Positions 41,082-45,462 of a stretch of 45,462 bases of DNA are shown here, piece by piece. Both the position numbers and the translations under genes were made by a program. Origin of the DNA: Methylacidiphilales bacterium (GTDB taxonomy: Bacteria > Verrucomicrobiota > Verrucomicrobiia > Methylacidiphilales > UBA1321); NCBI GenBank assembly GCA_026225555.1, contig JAMFSY010000015.1, forward strand, positions 1 through 45,462. Reading direction: 5' to 3'. How positions within the stretch are numbered: position 1 is the stretch's first letter; each line of letters begins with the position of its first letter. The notes beneath the pieces were generated by a model. It saw only the letters and a program-made list of their open reading frames with translations. It did no database searches and had not been told where the DNA came from.

Positions 41082-41810
41082 TTAGATATTGATCAGTTTC
41101 TCGGGGACGTTGATCGTGTCGCCGGGTTGCAGCACAGGGTCGTCGGTCGACTTGCCCTTATAGATGGCGTCGATGTCGACATTCCGGGTCGTGTTCTTGC
41201 CATCGGGGCCCTTGCGAATCAACTTCACGTGATGTTTGTCCGCGAAATCGGCCAGGCCGCCGTTCAGCAACACGGCTTTGCTGACGGTGAGCGCTTCATT
41301 GGAGGGCAACTCGATCGCGCCCTGGGCATGGACATAGCCCATGATATAGACCTTGCCGAGCGAGCGGGTGCTTTGGGTCTCCAGGCCGACGATGACAGTC
41401 GCCTTGTAGAAATAGTCTTTTTGCAGGAGCGGCCTCAATTCCATGGCGACCTCCTTGCAGGTCTTGCCCAGGACAGGATAGAGGCCGACCAGCGGGATGG
41501 AAAGTTCGCCGGAATCTTTCACCGTCAGAAAAACGGGATCTTTTTGCTCCTCGATCACGCGGTAACTGACGCTATCGCCGACCGCAAGCTTCCGGTCGTT
41601 GTTCAGCGCGTCCATCGAATTGAGCTGCGCCGCCGTGCTGGAATTCACCGACTCCGGGCCGCCGAGATTAACCGGATCCTGCGGCAGGCCCGGGGCGTTG
41701 GTCATCTGCCCGTGAAGGGCAGTGCCCAACCCCGCCGCAAAGGCGGCAAGGCTGACTGTTGCAAGGCAACAGAAAAGTTTTGAAACCTTTTTAGGTAAAA
41801 CAGCTCCCAT
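41082..41810 (-). CDS. Short OPX polysaccharide export protein (Wza-like)
   Basis: 242 residues from ATG 41810 (a TTG at 41828 also opens the frame). Signal peptide LFCCLATVSLAAFAAG with a type I rather than clear lipoprotein cleavage site. A PES domain (KLAVGDSVSYRVIEEQKDPV, then KTCKEVAMELRPLLQKDYF) is followed by an SLBB-type domain ending DPVLQPGDTINVPEKLI. The protein stops there, so it lacks the C-terminal alpha-helix that forms the outer-membrane pore in Wza (about 380 residues). It would need a separate outer-membrane channel, and the beta-barrel gene next to it is the obvious candidate. Confidence 0.9.
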   Translation of the reverse strand: MGAVLPKKVSKLFCCLATVSLAAFAAGLGTALHGQMTNAPGLPQDPVNLGGPESVNSSTAAQLNSMDALNNDRKLAVGDSVSYRVIEEQKDPVFLTVKDSGELSIPLVGLYPVLGKTCKEVAMELRPLLQKDYFYKATVIVGLETQSTRSLGKVYIMGYVHAQGAIELPSNEALTVSKAVLLNGGLADFADKHHVKLIRKGPDGKNTTRNVDIDAIYKGKSTDDPVLQPGDTINVPEKLINI

Positions 41811-41845
41811 CAGCGCATTAAATAGCAAACCCAGCTAAAAATACA

Positions 41846-43129
41846 TTAAAAATGATACGTTAACAGGAGGCCCACACGATTTTGAGTGTAGCCTTCGTTA
41901 TCGACATCCGCGCTTTTATCCGAGAATTGATAAATCACCGCACCCGAAATGCTCTTCGTGATCGGGAAATTCGCCTGCACGCCGGCCGTGAACATGTCGA
42001 ACGAGGAAGCCGAGATCAAGCCGCCGTTCTCCTCCACATCCTGATAACCGAGATTCAACGAAAGATTCAGGTGCTGATTGACGTGCCAGCTGGCCGAGTA
42101 ATTGATGTAGGAGACATCGCTTTCCTCAGCGAGCAGACCGAGCTCGATTTCATGCCCGAGCGACAAGCGCTGGAGGAAGTACTTGTTCACCTCGTGATCG
42201 AAAGTCACGTTGAAGTAGTAGCTGCTCTGGGAGCCCGCCGCGTAGCCTGGTCCAATGACCCCGGTCTCCGCAATCGGGTTGAAGGAGTTGGCCGGGGAAT
42301 TGATATATTCCCAACCGCCCGAAACCTGCGCCTTGATATGATCGCTGATCTGGATCTTCATGAACGGCCCCGCGCTCAACTGGTCGTAGTCGCCGCTGAA
42401 GTCATTATAAGTGCGACGGGAAGCCGCCGCTTCAACTCCGCCGATGAGCGTGGAGCTCATGTGCAGTTCCGCCGAACCGGAAACCTGGTCCGCCGTGTAG
42501 CTCAAAGCGCCCGCATCAGGCAGCTCCGCGCCGGTATCGGTCTGAAGTCCCGTCGAGAGGAAGTTGATATGGTCGTAATTCAGGTTCAGGATGACCTTGT
42601 TCAAATCCCACAACACGCCGATGCCGGCGATATTCTCGAAGCGATTGAAGTTAACGACGTGGCTGAGAGCCGCTTCGTCCACGGGATCCTGCTGGTAGGA
42701 GAAGGAGTCATGGATGTTAATCTTGAAGTCTCCCGTGTAGATATCGAACGACAACGTTGAATCCGGCGCGACCAGAATATGATCCGTGTCGAACTGCGGA
42801 TGAATCATGTACTTCGTATAACCAATCGAAGTGGAGAGGCTCAGCGTGTTCGTTTGCGTGACAGGCCATTGGGCCGCGATGCCCACCTCGGGAGTGATGA
42901 GAAAGTCGGACTTTGTTCCCGAGTTTGTCAGGCCGATATTATCGTCATAATCACCTTCCACCGAGCCGGTGAAATTGAGCAGGACGGGACCCACCTTCAT
43001 ATTGTAGTCGGTCGGCAGGGGATTCTTCTGATCCGTCCGCGCCATCGAAGGGCGAGGCAACTCCTGGGCAATCAATGGTCCAGCCGAAACGGCTGCCATC
43101 AACGTAAGTAGAATGGGTAAATTTTTCAC
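41846..43129 (-). CDS. Outer-membrane beta-barrel protein of the polysaccharide locus
   Basis: 427 residues from GTG 43129, with a strong ribosome binding site (GAGGAG at 43136-43141) just upstream. Signal peptide ILLTLMAAVSAGPLIA. The mature protein is a series of amphipathic beta strands with alternating hydrophobic residues (LNFTGSVEGDYDDNIGL, LSLSTSIGYTKYM, LNLSLNLGYQDVEE) and ends in GLLLTYHF, the C-terminal Phe signal for BAM-dependent insertion. The size suits a barrel of roughly 16-18 strands. First gene of the run, so likely the export channel partner of the short OPX protein. Confidence 0.85.
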   Translation of the reverse strand: MKNLPILLTLMAAVSAGPLIAQELPRPSMARTDQKNPLPTDYNMKVGPVLLNFTGSVEGDYDDNIGLTNSGTKSDFLITPEVGIAAQWPVTQTNTLSLSTSIGYTKYMIHPQFDTDHILVAPDSTLSFDIYTGDFKINIHDSFSYQQDPVDEAALSHVVNFNRFENIAGIGVLWDLNKVILNLNYDHINFLSTGLQTDTGAELPDAGALSYTADQVSGSAELHMSSTLIGGVEAAASRRTYNDFSGDYDQLSAGPFMKIQISDHIKAQVSGGWEYINSPANSFNPIAETGVIGPGYAAGSQSSYYFNVTFDHEVNKYFLQRLSLGHEIELGLLAEESDVSYINYSASWHVNQHLNLSLNLGYQDVEENGGLISASSFDMFTAGVQANFPITKSISGAVIYQFSDKSADVDNEGYTQNRVGLLLTYHF

Positions 43130-43481
43130 GATTTTCTCCTCAGCAGATAGCGTTCCTACACCAGCCTGCTGTGGGGCCGATGATTATCGAAGAGGAAAAG
43201 AAACGCAACCGAAAAAGTGCGATTTGGCGTAAATTAATTAAAAAGATTAACTTTTGCCATGGCGGAGAGAAAGGCCCCGCTAAAGATTAGCCTCTTAATT
43301 AACGACTTATGAGATCCTCTTCTCTCCTGAATGATGCCGGGCATGCAATGTTGCCTTACCAGAAGACTTGTCCAGCACTTTGTTAATCGCGCTTGCAAAT
43401 AAAAAAATTTTGTTCCACTCTTCCGGCGATTTGCTGCTTTAGACAAACATTCAAGCGCAGCGACACTTAACCCCTGTAATC
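43130..43481. other. AT-rich intergenic control region
   Basis: 352 bases without a supported gene, between the start of the polysaccharide run (minus) and the GloVer gene (plus). Much more AT-rich than the rest, with several AATTAATT and AAAAAAATTTT tracts at 43232-43310 and 43395-43420. It probably holds the two divergent promoters; no confident -35/-10 pair, sigma-54 site or operator was found. Confidence 0.5.
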
Positions 43482-44759
43482 ATGACCATGCAACCCACTC
43501 GAATCCATCTGCTGCGTCTTCTTGCTCTGGGAGGAATCCTTTCCTCGCTGGCCCTACGCGCGGACCAAACCCTGGAGACTCTCGTCACTTTCAGCGGCGA
43601 TAACGGTTCCAATCCGGAAAGCATTGTCCAAGGCCCGCACGGTAATTTCTACGGCACCACCTACAGCGGCGGCACCGGCGGCAAGGGCACTCTTTTCGAG
43701 GTTCCTCTCAACTCGCCGATCAAGACGCTGGTCAATTTCAACGGCGCCAACGGCTCGAGCCCCGAATCCCGCCTGGTCGAGTGGACCGATGGCAATCTCT
43801 ACGGCACCACCTACAGCGGCGGCGCCCATAACCTCGGCACCATCTTCCAGCTCACGCCCAAGGGCGATTTCCGCACCGTGGTTTCTTTCAGCGGACCCAA
43901 CGGCGCTTCGCCGATCTCCGGCCTGCTGCTCGGTTCGGACGGCGGCCTTTATGGCACCACCTCCAACGGCGGCGGCAACGGCAAGGGCACCCTGTTCAAG
44001 ATCACCCGCGATGGGAACATGAAAACCATCGTCAACTTCAGCGGCGCCAACGGCGCCAATCCGCAGGGCCTCATCCGCGGATCGGATAATAACTTCTACG
44101 GCACCACCTCCGGCGGCGGCACAAGCAACGACGGCACCATCTTCCAACTCACCCCGGAAGGCAAGATGACGACGATGCTCGACTTCAACGGCGCGAACGG
44201 CGCGAATCCCCACTCCCATCTCGGTCAGCTCGCTGACGGTGACTTCTACGGCACGACCTACAATGGCGGCACGAACAACATGGGCACCGTCTTCACCTAT
44301 TCGACCAAGGGCGGCCTGAATACGATCGTCTCCTTCAATGGCGCCAATGGCGCGCACCCCGATTCGGCCCTCGTTCCGTGGAGCAACGGCTTTTTCTACC
44401 TCGAGAGCCTCTATCAGAACCTCCATATCAAATCGAGCCAGGTCCAGTGGAGCGGCGTCAACTTCTGCGGCACAACTTCCACCGGCGGAGCCCATGACAA
44501 TGGTACTGTCTTTCAGGTTACCGATACCGGCGCTTTATTGACGCTGATTTCCTTCAGCGGCACGAACGGTTCGGAGCTTGGCACGATCCCGAATTCGATC
44601 GTCCCCGGCAACGACGGCAATCTCTACGGCACCACCTACTACGGCGGCCCCAGCAATAAAGGCACCGTCTACCGCGTCACGCTCCAGGTATTTCCCCCTC
44701 CTGCGGTCGCAGCTAATTCCGTCCCCGGTGGCGGCAACATTCCCGCCAACTCTCCGTAA
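43482..44759 (+). CDS. Secreted GloVer-repeat (TIGR03803) propeller protein
   Basis: 425 residues: a signal peptide (LLRLLALGGILSSLALRA), then about seven repeats of the GloVer unit, each with YGTTYSGG or YGTTSNGG, GTIFQLTP and VSFSGPNGA. One repeat, around residues 290-340, is irregular: FFYLESLYQNLHIKSSQVQW replaces the usual start. A short Pro/Ala/Asn tail closes it with no sorting or PEP-CTERM motif. The family, found mainly in Verrucomicrobia and some Acidobacteria, is thought to form exported beta-propellers of unknown function. It is divergent from the polysaccharide locus. Repeats are also similar at DNA level, so the copy number may change by recombination. Confidence 0.9.
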   Translation: MTMQPTRIHLLRLLALGGILSSLALRADQTLETLVTFSGDNGSNPESIVQGPHGNFYGTTYSGGTGGKGTLFEVPLNSPIKTLVNFNGANGSSPESRLVEWTDGNLYGTTYSGGAHNLGTIFQLTPKGDFRTVVSFSGPNGASPISGLLLGSDGGLYGTTSNGGGNGKGTLFKITRDGNMKTIVNFSGANGANPQGLIRGSDNNFYGTTSGGGTSNDGTIFQLTPEGKMTTMLDFNGANGANPHSHLGQLADGDFYGTTYNGGTNNMGTVFTYSTKGGLNTIVSFNGANGAHPDSALVPWSNGFFYLESLYQNLHIKSSQVQWSGVNFCGTTSTGGAHDNGTVFQVTDTGALLTLISFSGTNGSELGTIPNSIVPGNDGNLYGTTYYGGPSNKGTVYRVTLQVFPPPAVAANSVPGGGNIPANSP

Positions 44760-44778
44760 CGGTTTCGGAACAAAAAAG

Positions 44779-44812
44779 CCGCCGCTGCACTCTGTGCGCC
44801 GGCGGTTTTTTT
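44779..44812 (+). terminator. Rho-independent terminator
   Basis: The stem CCGCCG-ct-GCAC / GTGC-gc-CGGCGG (44779-44790 and 44794-44805) with a 3-base loop and TTTTTTT at 44806-44812. It lies 20 bases after the GloVer stop, and an A run on the other side could make it work both ways. Confidence 0.9.
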
Positions 44813-44825
44813 GTGCCTATCGGGT

Positions 44826-44896
44826 TGAGGGATCAGCCTCCGGTCGGCGCGCACCGTCCGCAACGGTGGGAAAAATGCCGGAAGCTGATCCCTCGA
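44826..44896. repeat. Inverted repeat, family D
   Basis: TTGAGGGATCAGCCTCCGG at 44826-44844 and CCGGAAGCTGATCCCTCGA at 44879-44896 are near-perfect inverted arms. Different in sequence from families A-C, though GATCAG is shared with B. Placed between the GloVer terminator and the 3' end of the BLUF gene. Confidence 0.75.
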
Positions 44897-44914
44897 TCCG
44901 TCAGAATAACGCCT

Positions 44915-45334
44915 CTACCGCATAATCTTCTTAAAGTTCAAAAGCAGTTTCAAGCTCTGCGAAGGCCGCTGGACAAATTGATCGCTCGTCAGGGGAAGAT
45001 CCAGGAAGTCGCTGTAGCCCGGCACTTCCGGCAAATCTTCCGACCCCAGGCGCCTGAATCCCATCGCCCAGTCGGAGAATTCCCGTTCCGGTTGTTCCTG
45101 CTGCAAGAGCTTGATCACCCCCCGGTGACGCGGGTCTTGCTCGATTTTCTCCACCAGCGTGCAGACGTTCTCTTTCGGCCCCTCCAGGAATTGCATGAAA
45201 TTTCCGTCCTTATAAAGGAGAAGGCCCGTGATGTCCTGCTTCTGATTATTCCTTCGGCTGGCCTCCAGGATTTCCAGCAACTTTTCCTCCGATAAAAGCT
45301 GTGTCGCGGAGCTAACATAAACGAGGAAGAACAT
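44915..45334 (-). CDS. BLUF-domain blue-light sensor
   Basis: 139 residues, one BLUF domain plus a short C-terminal extension. All the FAD-site residues are present at the positions of AppA shifted by 15: Tyr6 (YVSSA), Asn30, Gln48 (FMQFLEG), Trp89 and Met91 (DWAMGF). Blue light rearranges the Gln-Tyr hydrogen bonds around FAD. With no output domain it should act through a partner protein; none is next to it within the window. Its 3' end faces the GloVer gene. Confidence 0.95.
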   Translation of the reverse strand: MFFLVYVSSATQLLSEEKLLEILEASRRNNQKQDITGLLLYKDGNFMQFLEGPKENVCTLVEKIEQDPRHRGVIKLLQQEQPEREFSDWAMGFRRLGSEDLPEVPGYSDFLDLPLTSDQFVQRPSQSLKLLLNFKKIMR

Positions 45335-45442
45335 GATCCATTACGATACCTGAGCCTTTCATGAAAGCAAAAGGCCGGGCCCCCGGTGAGAGCCTCGCCG
45401 TAGCCTCGGAGCTTGCGAGAAAAGGGCCCGCTCTCAATTTCT

Positions 45443-45462
45443 GTCATCCTGAGCTTGTCGAG
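45443..45462. repeat. Family B repeat, truncated by window edge
   Basis: GTCATCCTGAGCTTGTCGAG is the start of a family B left arm; the rest lies outside the window. Confidence 0.7.

Noticed and set aside
43234..43446. 70-codon minus-strand frame in the AT-rich control region
   Set aside because: No ribosome binding site, no domain, and it covers the presumed promoters.
43482..44759. PEP-CTERM or exosortase substrate suspected because of the exopolysaccharide neighbourhood
   Set aside because: The C-terminus has no Pro-Glu-Pro motif, membrane helix or basic tail, and no exosortase gene is in the window.

Overview
The window (45,462 bases, GC-rich, about 60% by eye) looks chromosomal and most likely comes from a member of the Verrucomicrobiota. 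The strongest pointer is a GloVer-repeat protein (family TIGR03803, typical of Verrucomicrobia) at 43482-44759. Supporting signs are a SpoIVB/S55-domain protein without sporulation context, many exported or envelope proteins, and palindromic repeats between genes. Genus cannot be read from the sequence. No rRNA, phage, integrase, transposase or CRISPR array was seen; the only RNA gene found is one tRNA-Pro.

Left part (1-17 kb), mixed envelope and housekeeping genes: the 3' end of a propeller/Ig-like protein, an S55 peptidase-domain protein, a decayed photolyase gene, and a compact lipid-trafficking-like operon (YdbH-like AsmA-type protein, a lipoprotein that joins YnbE and YdbL in one chain, and an MMPL transporter). 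These are followed by an exported esterase, tRNA-Pro(CGG), an exported PrxQ-type peroxiredoxin, a YebC/YeeN-like regulator, an MFS transporter convergent with yebC, an ArsB-like transporter, a SYLF-domain protein sharing a bidirectional terminator with it, and a BlaI/M56 regulator-protease pair. The protease carries DUF4019 instead of a penicillin-sensing domain, and a twin BlaI-type operator touches the blaI start codon.

Middle (17-23.4 kb): a DUF2231 membrane protein, glycogen debranching enzyme GlgX, an orphan ECF sigma factor, two overlapping paralogous exported proteins of unknown function, an orphan NarL-type response regulator, and a small secreted Gly/Pro/Thr-rich protein.

Right part (23.4-43.1 kb): a large exopolysaccharide locus, almost all on the minus strand. 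In transcription order it encodes a beta-barrel outer-membrane protein, a short OPX (Wza-like) protein, a Wzc-type tyrosine autokinase, four GT4-like glycosyltransferases, a Wzy-like polymerase, a GT9 enzyme, a WcaF-like acetyltransferase, a broken exported gene, an O-antigen-ligase-like protein with a long C-terminal helical domain, another GT4 and the initiating polyprenyl-phosphate hexose-1-phosphate transferase. A GT2 enzyme lies at the far end on the plus strand. The likely flow is: hexose-phosphate loaded on undecaprenyl phosphate, extended by GTs, acetylated, polymerised, and exported through Wzc/OPX/beta-barrel. No Wzx flippase is visible. The window ends with the divergent GloVer protein and a BLUF blue-light sensor.

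At least four families of palindromic repeats are scattered between genes, several touching or nearly touching CDS 3' ends. The most interesting biology is the YdbH / YnbE-YdbL fusion / MMPL operon, the probable composite OPX/beta-barrel exporter, and the BlaI operator fused to a start codon.
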